DNA of 64,000 bases from Nautilus pompilius. Its lineage: Eukaryota > Mollusca > Cephalopoda > Nautilida > Nautilidae. Below are positions 49,621 through 63,296 of this stretch, piece by piece. Below the pieces are notes generated by a model. The model did no database searches and had not been told where the DNA came from. It saw only the letters and a list, made by a program, of their open reading frames with translations. The stretch is from positions 1 to 64,000 of the forward strand of contig JACATO010001045.1 in the NCBI GenBank assembly GCA_018389105.1, given 5' to 3'. How positions within the stretch are numbered: position 1 is the stretch's first letter; each line of letters opens with the position of its first letter. The translations under genes and the position numbers were made by a program.

Positions 49621-51105
49621 CTAAAACAGAATTCAATGGATGTAAAATAACTGCATATATTAGTCCCATTACATATTATTCAGAAAAGGTATTTACAGTT
49701 ATTAAATAAATTCATGAAAAAACAAAGTAAATTAAACAAATTCAGGAGTATGTTCATGAAATATCGATCTCTTAGACAAACACTTACAGTAAAATGTGTA
49801 GGTCTGCGATTAAAGCTTATTCAGTCCTTTTGCTGCAGTAAGGTGGCTGTGATGTCGGCCGACAACAGATACATTCAAAATACTATCCATAAGTCATTTG
49901 CTTTTTTTAAACTCATCCTCTGACTAAAAACGTTAAGCATGAAAATAGCACAGATGTAGAGCTGAATTGCCCCGTTGGAGACTGGAACCGTTTTCACAAA
50001 TGTGCCGGATGCACTCTGTCCCATTTCACCATCATATCTATTTTTTTTGGTAAAAATAGTAAACCACTCTAATTGGAAAAAAAAATCCAATGTTGAACGG
50101 GCAGGAAGACAATACGGAGAAATAAAGAAAAGTAGCACTAAAAATTATCGAGATTATCATAATTATCGTTATAAATAACGTCACTGATGCTTAATCTATA
50201 TAAATTAACTATTGAGAAACCCAACTAAATGTATGTGTATACTATGTAAAACTAACAGCCATGAGATTTCCTTCTTGAAACAATTAAAAATCTATCTTTA
50301 CAAACAAGTGAAAAGTTTCAAATACTTGCATTATCACTTTGATATACAATGCGTTTTGCCTAACTCATTGAAACAGTAAAATCGAAGAATGGTTGGCATA
50401 AGTTTATATCCGTACAAACAAGTATATGCAATGTATAAACAATAGGTTATCTTCCATCTCTTTTAATAATAAACTTTTGACTTTGTTAGTTTCGGCAACA
50501 GAATGTTATTTCTTGAAAAAATTTATTTATTTATATTAACTTGTATCAATAAAATACAAATTTTATCACTAATTAATTTTGACAGACTGAATAAATTCAG
50601 AAATTTATAAATTATTCTAAGTTTTCTTTTTATTAATCTACATGTAACGTTCTTTAACGAAGCAGTGTAGGTCTTTCAATAATGCATAGTATACAAATAT
50701 CTGCATATATTCACCCATACATCTAACTGGACATCCTGAAAACAACACCAACAACAAAAATAGGATTTATTATTAATTTTTTTTTTACTGGTGAAGCTAT
50801 TTTAACGTTTCATACATAATGCGTATTAATAAATAAGTTATCAATATTTGCACTTCCGGAAACAATTATTTGAATTGATAGTATATAATAATAGCATCAG
50901 GTTAAATTATTTATTTTCTATCCAACATTGCATTTGCAGAGTGTAACCTGGAGGAAGCCTTTTAGATTTAACCAACATAAAATTATATAAAATTTATATT
51001 GCTTAAAATGTTTCATTTAAAAACCTGTCTGTATCTTTGCATAGCCAACCACAAATAATTAATTTCAAGCTTAATATTCACTGTAGTTTAAAAAGATGCA
51101 CTTAC
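49621..51105. other. Intron 2 of lectin copy B
   Basis: AT-rich intron of 1.49 kb. The open frames at 49714-49923 and 49875-50138 lack splice or domain support. No mobile element was recognised. Confidence 0.7.
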
Positions 51106-51381
51106 TTCTTTTCTGGTACATTTTATAATACTTAGTACCTGGAGATTCGTCGACAGGAGTGTGGCTCTCAAAGACAGTGTTTTGTCCCTGGCACTCTCTA
51201 GTCTCCTTGTTATAGAAGAAAGACACACAGCTGTCATCTGTCTGACACCTCCCAGCACATTGGAGTAGACTTCGTACTTTGTTCTCTTTGAAGGAGGCAA
51301 ATTTTCCAATTTTATTTTCAAAATTCATTTCACGTTGTCCATATTTAGACAAAAGCTCTCCCTTCTTGGTATCCTGCAAAC
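51106..51381 (-). CDS. PAN-PAN-C-type lectin copy B, exon 2 (first PAN/apple-like domain)
   Basis: A 276 bp symmetric phase-1 exon (92 codons) with acceptor acatttttag and donor GTAAGT. The encoded segment has SLLQCAGRCQTDDSCVSFFYN followed within ten residues by ECQGQNTVF. This is a PAN/apple-like four-cysteine pattern. It ends KYYKMYQK, like the end of exon 3. The two PAN exons probably arose by exon duplication, but similarity between them is low beyond the cysteines. It joins exon 1 through a GGT codon, so the mature protein would start close to LQDTKKGEL. Confidence 0.85.
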
Positions 51382-51544
51382 CTAAAAATGTAAAGAACAT
51401 AAAAATAGAAAAGTAATTTAAAAACCAAATCAAAAATATTAATACTGCAAAGAGTCACTGAAAATTTGTTGAAAACCAAATATTTCTCTATATTTTTCTC
51501 GTGTAGAATTTTGATATACGAAACATTTGAATGATTTGCTTTAC
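51382..51544. other. Intron 1 of lectin copy B
   Basis: A 163 bp intron between the signal peptide exon and the first PAN exon, bounded by GTAAAG and a tttttag acceptor, both on the minus strand. Confidence 0.75.
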
Positions 51545-51617
51545 CTGTTATTACTCCTAACCACGTAAGCATTATTACAATCACACACAGTTGTTTGCCT
51601 CGTAAAAATAGATACAT
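51545..51617 (-). CDS. PAN-PAN-C-type lectin copy B, exon 1 (signal peptide)
   Basis: Starts MYLFLRGKQLCVIVIML and ends ITG at a phase-1 donor (ACA G, then GTAAAG). A short basic stretch (RGK) is followed by a long hydrophobic run (VIVIMLTWLGVI) and a small residue near the end, as in a classical signal peptide. The protein should enter the secretory pathway. The start at 51617 was chosen because it places the hydrophobic run at the N-terminus. The frame stays open upstream to 51752, but a good acceptor (catcatttcag, ending at 51627) just before this ATG suggests that those upstream codons are intronic or untranslated. Total coding length over the five exons is 987 bp, or 328 residues plus stop. 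Confidence 0.78.
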
Positions 51618-51728
51618 CTCAATGTTCTGAAATGATGATCTGTCACTCAACAATCGACTAATTCTCCAATGTTTAACTGTATATCTCTTCATTAACTTCC
51701 ATACGGTATATTTTACTTCTCTGTCGAA

Positions 51729-51740
51729 TATATATATATA
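51729..51740 (-). promoter_or_regulatory. Possible TATA box of the lectin gene
   Basis: A TATATATATATA tract on the minus strand about 115 bp before the chosen start codon. Its distance suits a core promoter if there is no upstream exon. A TA microsatellite is an equally simple explanation in such AT-rich DNA. Confidence 0.25.
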
Positions 51741-54700
51741 CAAAGAGCACAAAGCAGTTCATTGATGTGAAGGGTTCAACTAAGTACATAAATGATTAAA
51801 GGATTCACTGAATCAGCTATTTCTACTTCATCCTTCATGACTTCTATTAACACCATAAAATCCAATTTTTCTCTAAGCTTTATTTCTATAGCGATAAACA
51901 TGAAACAACATGAATATACTTTCTTCTTTTCAAACAAATTTAGCGTTCTGTAGCTCCTTCTAATTTTATTTATAAATCATAGTAACCTTTTACAAAATCA
52001 TTTTAAATGTTTTATATCAATTATTCAGATATTAATCAATTATATTTAAAGTCTACACAAATAAATAAAAAAACACTGTATTAGATGCGAATGGTAAATA
52101 TCATTTGGTATCAGCGTAAGATATCATACTTTATTTTGTAATTGACGATTTACTGAGATTATTAACAAATATCTGTAGTTTTGAGTGTGAATGGGAGCCT
52201 TTTATTCGTCTAGCTTTCCCCTTTTCGCAATTTTCATCACGTCATTAAATAAAAATTGTTCCTGTTTGTTTTCTCACTGAAAGTCTTATTTAAAAACACG
52301 ATAACCAAGAACCATCAATAAAAGTGTCATTTGTAGGTTTGCTTTTGATATTTCAGATATGTTAAAGAATTATTATTTGGAAAGAAGTTTTTATTTTCAA
52401 TACTTAACTTATTTAGTTTTCTTTTCTTTATGAACAATTATTTATAATTTTTCAATCAATTTCCGACCTCAATAAAACATTTTATCCAAGAATTCCTTAA
52501 TAAAAATGGCGGCCATAAAACCTAAATCATAAAGTAAGAGGTCAATTGTTTACTACTATGAAATATGAAATAACATAAATTTTATGCTTTCTGCGTTTTC
52601 TAAGTCTATATTGTTCTCTTTAGTTTAGTTCACATTTTTTTATCTTTAATGATAGTTGAAATTGGCGTTTTGTTTTTCCTAGACCAATCCACTTAATTTC
52701 TGTGGGTTATATGAAGGAAGCAGCTTAGAAAGTTGAAATTGATAATTACAATCCTTCAAAAAAATTTTATCGTAGACATTTCTAAATGTTTGTTTTCTTT
52801 TTCGAAAATCTGTTATTGTTGGTGTAAAGAATCTATATCACACGAAACAACCATTTTGAATTTATGTGAAAGTTAATTCTAATAATGATTAATGATTAAT
52901 GCAAAATTCTGAGAAAACAAAATATGGAGAGTTTCTTCGCATCTAATAAGTGAAATAAATTAAAGCTAAAAGTATCTTAATTTTTGGCAAAATAATCAAT
53001 TAAGGTTTTACTAAAATACTTTTTCCTTCAAAAATATTAAAACAAAAAAGCTAAATATTCAAACAAACAAAAATTATTGTAAGTCATAATTCAATGAACC
53101 AAATAATAAAATAGTTTTGTTTAATTTTTATGTTTATCCTTATAATGCCACTCATATTAACACAACTTAACATAAGCCATTTAACCTTTGTTTTCAATAT
53201 TTCTTGCGCTTCTGCATACTTAATGTAGTAATTTCTTGTACAGATTCAAAAGCAAAATGATATAGTGAATTATTTAAGAATTATAAACCTTGTAGTAATA
53301 CAAAATTTATACTTTATAAAATTTACGTGAAATTTTTGTGCCCACCATTTATAGCAAGTGTTTTTAAACTGTTGTTTGTCGACAAAAATATTTGGCGTTT
53401 TCTTTGTGTAGCATGAATAATAACTTGTGCAAGACAATCGACAAGTTAGGCATCTACTAACTTATAAACGTTAGTCTATTTAAGCATACCGTTCTAGCAT
53501 TGTAACGATATGAGGTATAGAATTCAGCTCGCAGTCACTTTTTTCTTATCTGTTCGACCGCTAGAGTTTACCATTCAGATCAATCATATGTGCACTTTTA
53601 ACAAAGCAAGAGCTCATTTTCCTGGTCTTTACGTTAGTACCATAAATATAATGGAGTTTTTGGTCAGAGAATGAACTATACTGATTTGTGCGCTTCATAG
53701 GGTGGTGTCTAGAGTAAAAGGAAATCAGAAGTGCTGCTCGATATCGCTGCTTTGGAAAATGCATTTCTGAAAAACGAAAAGTTCTTGTTAGAAGTAGCGT
53801 TTATTTTAGACAAAGGAGTTACAAACAAACTGTATATTTTAAAGCAGTTAGTCTTCCTTAAATATTGCCATAATTTTTATTTCTGAAAAGAAATTATAGA
53901 ACAACTCATATATAAGATTAATGGACAAATATGGTAGATTATGTAGATTTGAATGAAGGTGTTAAGGTAACCAATAAATTGTTCTCCATCATAATGTTAA
54001 TGACCAACGGAAAACTTTTCTCTCAGTATAAACTAAAAAGTGCCATCGACTAGGAATTATTAAATCTCTATCATTTATTATTTAAAACCGTAATTTTACA
54101 AAAAGAAATTACTGTATTTTACTATAGTTTTTAAAATGTAAATAGTCGTAGTTTTATATAAAATTGCATATTTCTTTATTTTTATGTTTCTTGTTATGCT
54201 CGTCATATTTGAAAATTTTGGTATTTGTTTTTTGATGCTGAATACAGGTATTTCTTTTTCCATTGTTTCCTTAATTTTCTAAATAAATCTTCCACCATTA
54301 CATCATGAAATGAAATGATTTCATTGTATGTTGCGTCTATATATCGCAGCCTTTCTTTTATTGTTGAAAAAACTGATCATGTATAAAATATGAATTTCCT
54401 TACTATATACTTTATATGTCACAATCTTAAATATAATCATGAAAATAAAAGAAACTTATCAGACATGCTATAGGGTTTACATTCTTAAAAAATTATGTTA
54501 CAATATAAAAACTATAGTGTGGAAGACATTTATTAAGAAACAAAACGATGTGGTTAGAGATCCTACCTTTCGTTCTCAAATACTGAAGTTAAAATCAAAT
54601 AAACGGGTCGCTGGTGTATGCACATGATTCTATTATGGAAAACATTAGTTTTAGGTATAACTATGTCCCCTCACAAAACTAGGGTTTTATGCTAGAATGA

Positions 54701-55806
54701 TGGACATAATTTGGCTTTTCTGAAATTTGAAGAAACTGGAGACAATCGATCGAATCCGAAACGATTAGCCATATTTTTTTTCATCTGAGAAAACAATTCT
54801 TTTGATCTAGTTACACCTGAGATAATAAACATTTCAGCACGTACTCAGATTTAAAAGGCTTTTGATGTTATGGTGGCGACCTGTTTTTATTTTAAACGAA
54901 TAGATATAGATTAAAACGATATCAGTAAATAAGAAAAAAGTAGGCTGCCTAAAATATTTTGTTACAATGATAAAGTTAAAATTAATTCATGTGTACAATA
55001 AATGCAAGCGTTTTGTTTTACGCTTAAGTCAGAAATAATTTCGATTTAGTATTTTAATGAGAAAGAGAAATATAAAATTACAACAAGTAATATCCTTTAA
55101 ACTCAGCTGGATTTGCATTCCAATTATCACATTAACATCTTTTATCAAAACATTCAAATTCTATATTATTATAGAAATTAAATCTTCAAAACAAGTTAAT
55201 ATTTTCCAATGGAATTTACCAAAAGTTTCTCAATGTCACCGTCAACAATTACTTGTTTTGTAAAACCTATCTGGACAGAAATGTGTTTGTGAAGTCAATC
55301 AGCTGTGCTATATAGAAAGATTAGAGGACAATTTTATTTCAGAGCTGAAGAGATAGCATACATGATGAGAAATTATGTAAAAGTACTGCTGTGACAATCA
55401 AATATAAAACAATGAATTGCAAGAGTTTTCTCTCATCTATAGGCAGTAAAATAATACACATATTGCGCAGTTTTAACCAAAACCTTTTCTTAATGTAACA
55501 ATTGTCAAACCAACTGAGATCATTATTTCAATCTATAGCACACAAAAATTTAATCTTAAAAATTGAGGAATTATTTATTTAGCCCAGTTTTATCAGATAA
55601 ACGCCAAAATTTATGTATATACAAATAGAGGATAATAGTGAAACAAATGAAACCTATTCTGTTAAAATAAGACATTAGTATGTTAAATCTGTAATTTCAA
55701 TTATATAGTATATAAAATGTAGCGGAAACACTAGAAAAAACAAAACGTTTCATCAGTTAAACCAATATACACCAATTGTTATCACATGTTTTCTTTACAA
55801 CAATAA

Positions 55807-55820
55807 TATATATATATATA
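55807..55820. repeat. Short (AT)n tract
   Basis: About seven AT dinucleotides in AT-rich intergenic DNA. Confidence 0.7.
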
Positions 55821-57696
55821 ACTATAAATATTAATAAAGGTAACCTTCTCTTCTTGTTGTATTTGTATTACATACACGTTTCGACAGTAATACTAAACCA
55901 TGTTTGACTAACAAATTTTTTCCCGAAATTTAAATTTATCAGGTTAGAGATTGTAATTTTATACATACTCTAATATTGTCCGAAATACAGTTTTCTTTTA
56001 GAAATAAAAATATTCATGATAAATAATACATTTTCAAATAACACTTTGGCGTTTCAAGTTGTAATGGCGGTCAGTTTGCTTGTCTCAGCTGGGAAAATTT
56101 AACTTCGACAGTTTCATAAATATTAGTTAGGTCTTTAAAAATGTCTTTCCTTTAAACTTTTGTTTCCAAGTGATAAAATTAGGTAATGTGCAGATTTCCT
56201 TTACAGCTTTTATGTATTATATACAAATATCGGGAATGTATCTGCAATAAACTGTTGCAAAATTCCTCGATTTGGTAATAAAACTCATATCTAAAAATAT
56301 TTGTCACTGGTATTCATGATAGTAATAAACTGTAAAATTTGGAATTTTTGAACATTAAAACTCAGAAAATATTACATTGTTTTATCTATTCATTTTAAAT
56401 TAACTGACTGATTGGAAAGTTTGCGGTTTTTGCAGTTGTATGTTAGCACAAATATTGAGCTAAATATTTAAGCATTGAATTCACTTTAAACTGTAAGTTA
56501 TTTGATATAAAGACAACTTCTACACTTTAAATTTCAAAATATGAAGGAATTAGCTACATAAGAGAAAGAAAATAATAAACTATATTACAAAAGTTTTTTG
56601 TTTAAAGAAGTATTGCTTTATTTTCGATAAATATGTTGTACTACTTAATGGCGTCCTGAGAAAAGAAATTTAATGAGTCTGATGGCTTGCTGAACTGAAG
56701 CCGGTCTCTGCACTGAGACGATAGTTTAAGACGAGAATCTACCATTTGACAAAGGTACTAGTGTCTGAATAAAGAGATGTAAAGATGATAGAAGATTATC
56801 TGATATATCAATAAAGGAACTATTAGAGGCATCAAATAAACCAGAAATAGTTGTCTCTTCAAGAAGACGGTCGAAATTTGACTTTCATTATCTCAACAAC
56901 TAAATCAATCACATCACAGCCCAAAATATAATGAGTGTGATCAAGACTTTTCAAACAAGATAGAAAAATTAATAAATAACATTGGCGACATGTCAACATT
57001 TCATGTGCTTTCCCTATTTAAATCAACACCATTGATCATGCAGCTTTTAAATACAATTTATTATTTTTTTAGATCTCATATTGTAGCAACATGGTTCCTT
57101 GTTATCAGTTGCTCCCAGTTCTTTTCATTTCCAACTTATGTATAACCGTTATCAAAGGAAAACTAAAAATATTTGTCAAGCAACCAGTCATGGAGCAGAG
57201 ATTATAAGAAAAGAAGTATACAACAATTTTTAAATTATTTTTAATCAAACCACTACCTGTTGTAATTTACAATTCGTTTTTTTAATTAAAACAATAAAAT
57301 AGAAATTCTTTTCAGTGAATCTTAATACAAAACTCATATTCAAGCACATCGTTAATTAACTTTAACCATGTCATTGTTATCCTATTTAAAAAAATATTCT
57401 TCCTTTTTATCTATAGTTTCTAAACAATTTAAACAGACTGTCACCTTGGCTACAAAGGCTATTATATATTTTGTACTTGCTGACTGACACTTTCATCATT
57501 TCAGGTGTAAATAAATTAATGGGATTGTTCAGTCAGTTGAAAACAAGAGACAAATTTAGCTCTTTCGGTTTCGTTTGTATTTGTTTTCTGTTTCTCCGTA
57601 AATCAGAAAAACCAACTAGGCAATGGACAATCTAGTAGAGAAGAATTTGTTTCATCATGACTGTATGGTTAATGAAACATCAACAAAAAAAAAAAT

Positions 57697-57840
<144 letters not shown>

Positions 57841-60800
57841 ATAAATAAGAGAAGAAGAAAAAACTATCAATAAAAACCAAAAGAAAAACAAGATTTCTTT
57901 CACTTTACTTACTTTAATAACGATGTTTGAACTCAAAGAAATCCAATATTTGACCGACTTTCACAGAATAGTTTCTCTGACTGATGATATAAAAATTTTA
58001 AAAAATCAAATAACAAACTTAAAATGTATAAAGCGAAATCAAAAGAAATTATTGACTAAGGAGAAATAAAAGTACAAATGAAGTTAGGTAAAAACGATTT
58101 GCAAATAAAATATATCAGGAAATTAATTAATTAATAAAATCTAAAAGCTGTTCGAGAGGAAATCAAACAACATCAGCATTTATAAAATTAGTATCGGTGC
58201 CACTGTAAATTTCGATGCTTGTAAAACAGAACATTCAACTGGATATTAACTGAAGGGTGATGTCAACTAATAATTAAGGAATCTTTATGCTTCCATAATT
58301 TAAAACTGTTACGAATCAATGTTATTATAATCTATTTATTCATTTTAATGATAATATTTTAACATTAACATATATTTGCATATTTATACTTCTGTATGTA
58401 TTTGCGTTTTACCCATTACAATTACGAAGTTTTGTTTTTTTATGTTGAATAAGGAGAGTTCGAAATATAAATGCCGGTTTGTTTGAATTAGTGATTTCTG
58501 AGATCAGTTCGCTTCCCACAACTGTTTTCACTGACTTAACCTGCCTACTTTGCAGCTGTTTTCATGTTTAATTGAGACTTTTTCTGTGAATAATATTAAA
58601 AGCAATTCCGTAAATTGAGTAAAGTGTATTAAATAAGCATTGTTTAGTATCCTAGGGAAGCTGCTTCATTAGTGCCAAAATACTATTGGATACAGAGCTG
58701 AAACAAGTGTGAATCAAAACGGAGAAATAATTTTGTTTCAAAAGAAGCTAATGGTAATTTACATGTACATTACGTCATACTAAAGGACAAACGATCTAAG
58801 AAAAAAAAGGTCTTTTATGTTTATATCTATTTCACAGAGACAGTGTTTTAAATTATTATTTTAAAATCATAGTATTAGATTTAAAGTTAATGCAATGCCA
58901 TCTTATCACTTTCAGAAATTAGGAATCACTAAAGTCTTATTTACATCGATTGACATAAAGACTCCACCCTGTGCACACACGCTATACCACTGTAATTTTA
59001 ATTATTTATTTATTTTAAATAAAAGCTTGGAACGGGCAGAACAATACATTCTCTGTTAGTAAATTGATGAAAATCTTTCAAAGACAGTATCTAATTTCCT
59101 TTTACTAAACTTTTCAGGTTTAGCCATCTATCTAATTTCATTTCTTGGTAGAGTTACGGTTCAGCTGATCAGATAATAGGAATATAGTTTACGTAGGAGA
59201 ACAAACTTAAGGATGAGAATAATTATGGAACTAACAGCATACTTTCAAGGCCACCTACTTCTACTACAAGCGTTAACTTTTAATAATTTTATTAAAAGTC
59301 TAGACGTTAATCTAAAGAAAGCCGATTAAATTATCACTGGTTGTTTAATTTTAGTATTTAATTATTAATTAATTTATAAACCATAAAAACAAAATCTAAG
59401 TATACAAAGTATCTCTATAATTATTTAAAATTTCTGAAAAATCTTTTAAATAAAAGCGACATTTTTTAAAGTATAATAAATGAGGCCAAAAAATTGTTGA
59501 GCTCTATTTAAGTTAGAATCCACATTTTGTTTCATTTTATCACAATTTCAATATTATCAACTTGACTGAACGCAAATTTTAATTGCTTGTTTATTAATAA
59601 AGGATTTTGCAAATAAAACCAATAATAAAGTGAGCAGAGTGTCATCGAAGGACAGGATAACGTCTCGCTTTGCCTGCCGATTCAGTTTGTGATTTGGTTT
59701 CCAGCCAGTGATATAATTTCATTGTACCAACCCTTTTCTGCATACGTTTGTTTTGCATATTCGGATTTCTTTCTAAAAAACACTAATTTAACATAATATT
59801 CCGTTATATTCTTTTTTGCAAAATTTTACTTTTCCTTTGCATAGATTTAAACCTTGCATACGTTTCGGTTGTTGCAATTCTAAACTGGCGAAATAAATGC
59901 TACACCTGGAGTGTGACAAGAAATGTATATTCTACAGGTCTGAAATAATTACTTCGTCAAAAATAGAAATTATTTTGAGAAGTGGAAAGAAACTTACTAT
60001 AAACTACATATAGGACTCATTATCTACTATCGGAACTGCTTCTATCTTTCTACTCACCTGATCTGCCGTTAGTAGGTCATGCAAGTCATTTCGATACTGA
60101 TTGCCTTCGTCGCTACAAATCACGATCATTGATGAATACATAACAGTATTTAACAAGCAAGCGTTCAACAGAAACTATTACATTTTATGAAATATGATCC
60201 ATTCATCATATTATTCAGTTGGTTAATTTAAAGTAACTATGAACACTTACTAAATCTAAAATTATTCTTTTACTTGTTTTTTTTTTTTTGGAAATTATAT
60301 GTACAGGATTTTGAAAGTTTTTCTAAACTTTAATTAAACTTTTGATAAATTTATGTAACATAATTAATATTTTTGGGGTTTTATCATTTCGTAGAGATAA
60401 TACGTTTAAAACATACGTTGGGCTATCAACGTTATATAAAAGATACTTTTACTTTTGTATTGAAATTATAACATTTAGTCATTTTCTCTATCACTTGTTA
60501 GTAGTAACAACCCTCCCTGTAATGTTGGCGGCGATAGTGTAAGGACAACATTACTTTACTTTTTTCCGATTCACATTGCTCAGTGGTACGAGGTAAAATC
60601 GAGCAAAAAATAACTTCCGCACCTGGCCGAAGGCCAAAAGGTCAAAAGTCGAGAGGAGTAGCAACATAGGAAAATGGCAGAGCGTATGTATATAGATAAA
60701 TCATCTGCCATCTAATTTATAGTTTGGGGAAACAAGCTGATAACTTATTAAAGAAATGAATCAGTTGTCTATTCGATAGTGATATTAGTCAATGAGCCTA

Positions 60801-61924
60801 GCAACGTTTCTAATTGGTTAATCAAACTAAGCGCCAGGAGTCACTTTCTGATCCCACAAAACTATAAAAATTGGCAAACAAATCCCCATACAATAACAAA
60901 ATGACACAGTGAAATCAAGCATGATTTACATTTGTATTTGTATTAGATATTTTGCTACCCCTCATTTTTCGAAAATATATATCAGAAAGTTTTTAGCAAA
61001 GCAGAAATTAAAATCACCAGAGAAGGAAGCAGAGAGGAAGGCAAGAATATGCAAACAAAACTGCACTATCTCCGGTCCAGATTCGACAACAGCAATTACA
61101 TGCAATCAACCAAATCATTCTGGTGTTAAACCTGATGATATTGGAGTGCACGTTAATTTGTTTACAAAAATAACAGAAAATCATTAACAAAACCTTCCTT
61201 TAAAACTGACTCGTCTCCTCAGAATTATGATTTCAAAAAGATGAAAAAGTGCACCGAATTTCTATCGTCTGTGGCTAAATCAATATTCACAATGGCTTAG
61301 TTAATCCTCACCCACAAAAGGAGCAATCTGTGAATATAATACAGTATTTCTATAGCCACTTCATCGTGCAACACAGGGAGTCTTTACCACGGCATCCTTT
61401 ACAAGGTATAATAAACCTGTATGATTGTGTAGGAAGTAATATTTTTACTTTTTGGCACTAAAACCTGTAGGTGTGAGCAACTAACATTTTCACCATCAGG
61501 AAAAAAAATATAAATGAGCATTATGTGTCAACTGCACAGTGTTTTGAAGTGAGATGTTCAATAGAATCGGAAGGTATTTTATCCAATATTTTCAACCATT
61601 CTATTTTGTTGTAAACATGACATTGCTTTACGTTGTAAGAGCATAAAACTGAAAATATTCTAATCCTGTTTGATTTTTGTATTCAATCAGGAAGCGCTAT
61701 GAAACTATTTGGAAAATATTCCATGTAATGCTTGTTGCACATCTGTCGGTGTAGCAAATGCACTATTCAGCGAAAAAATAGTTTGTTCACCAAATAATTC
61801 CACTTGATTTTCAATAATTGTTGATGAAAATGTTGACATATCTAGAAAGAAGCGATTGTCACTTGTACATTTCGTCGACACAACAACTGAATATATTATT
61901 CAGCAGGAATTTCTAGAAATCACA

Positions 61925-62270
61925 TTGTATTGCAAAACTATGCTTGAATCTTTAAAAACTGAATGGTCAAGGATACTAGAGTGCTCTACGATGACAGGAA
62001 AGGAAACGGGTCGTACAAGTTTCAATCATATATATGTTTCCAAAAGCTGTTTTTCCATTGTATTGCTTATAAAATCAATCTTGTTGTGAAGGAATTGATT
62101 TGCGTACCTGAGTTTAGCAATAAAATTGGCACAAGCAAATCTATCCTTAAGACACCAAAGTGATATCTTTTTCCAAATGTGCCACTGCTATCTCAAATAC
62201 GTTGGACAGCATAACACAAATGTATAAAAAAAATTTCCAACAAATTTTAATGCATTTTTGTTCAATTATC
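61925..62270 (+). repeat. Partial tandem duplication inside the hAT remnant, copy 1
   Basis: This segment is similar to about 62340-62690 at an offset of roughly 415-425 bp. Shared words include tttttccaaatgtgccact (62166) and aggaaa-gaaa-ggg. Copies are clearly diverged, so the duplication is old. Confidence 0.75.
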
Positions 62271-62339
62271 CAAGAGTAATTTTTGATTGACAATAATATA
62301 TAAACTGGATACTACTTCCATTGACAATACTACCATTGG

Positions 62340-62690
62340 TTAGTGTGCAAAGTTTGACTTGAATCTAGGAAAACCACATAGCCAAGGATATGATGCGTGC
62401 TATACTATAGCAGGAAAAGAAAGGGATGGGCAAGTTACAATAAAATGTAAATATCCAAAGCTGTTTTGGTCCATTATGCTGCTAATAAACTTATTCTGGG
62501 TGTGAATGACTTGAATTGTGTACCTGAGATATTCAATATTATTGGTAAATAAAAACTATCCAAAAAATGTTCTATGACAAAAAGTGATGTCTTTTTCCAA
62601 ATGTGCCACTACTATCTTAAATACGTTACACTGAAAAACAAAAGTAGAAGAATTTTTCTCAAACTTTCAATGCATTTTTTATCAGTTAAA
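62340..62690 (+). repeat. Partial tandem duplication inside the hAT remnant, copy 2
   Basis: Second copy of the transposase-core segment. It retains SQGYDACYTIAGKE, VHYAANKL and CVPEIFNIIG phrases that correspond to the core of this hAT group. The SQGYD phrase is better preserved here than in copy 1. Similarity continues to a tcaatgcatttttt word near 62680. Confidence 0.75.
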
Positions 62691-63296
62691 CATATTGGCC
62701 ACTCTAGGTTCCGGTAAATCACGACAAGATGCCCACTAATAAGAATCTGCTTCAATGACAATGATATTTACTTCTCAATTCACCAAACTTTTACCAAAAG
62801 AACAAAATTTGTCGAAGAAGTTCAATATTAAATTTTTCCCAGACAATGCAAACGGAACACATTTCGATCTATTGTTGGTGACTCAATCGTAAAGCAATAT
62901 TTTCGTCAAGCATTGTTTAATCCATATTTGGACTCAATCATTTCGTCACCAGAGAGCTGGTTTGCTACAGAAATTAACCAGTATCTCTCTTTTTGCCTTC
63001 CTCCTGCACAAATGGTGCACATTGAAGGTGAGGAATTCAAGAACCAAGTTGTAAAACTTAATGAATTGTACGAAATTTAAAAGATAGGAGCTGAAACTAT
63101 CACCTCGTATGAAATGAAGTCGGTAAAGAGAGAACAGTGTTGGCATTTTTTTTTGAAAATGGACTCATTGAGTTATTAGAGTACACTGATCTATTCCCTT
63201 CCATTTATTAAACAATTCATTTTGCTCTCACATTACCAGTGACAACCTGCATATCAGAAAGGTACTTTAGCACAATTAGAAGGGTGAAAACGTGGC

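Larger units (their letters stand above)
60909..63296 (+). pseudogene. Decayed hAT transposase (TTF-finger / ZMYM1- or THAP12-like group)
   Basis: Scattered frames on the plus strand keep the order of this hAT group. Near 61205-61300, QNYDFKKMKKCTEF matches the TTF zinc-finger entry. Near 61830-61920, SRKKRLSLVHFVDTTTE and QQEFLEI match the start of the transposase core. Near 62030-62160, FFHCIAYKINLVV and VPEFSNKIGT match the core phrase around the conserved HC..H. Near 62890-62950, YFRQALFNPYLDSIISS appears. Near 63250-63296, CISERYFSTIRRVKTWL is the classic hATC ending. Many stops and frameshifts show it is dead. Part of the core is tandemly duplicated, and a LINE fragment follows directly after the hATC motif. 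Termini and target duplication were not found. Confidence 0.7.
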
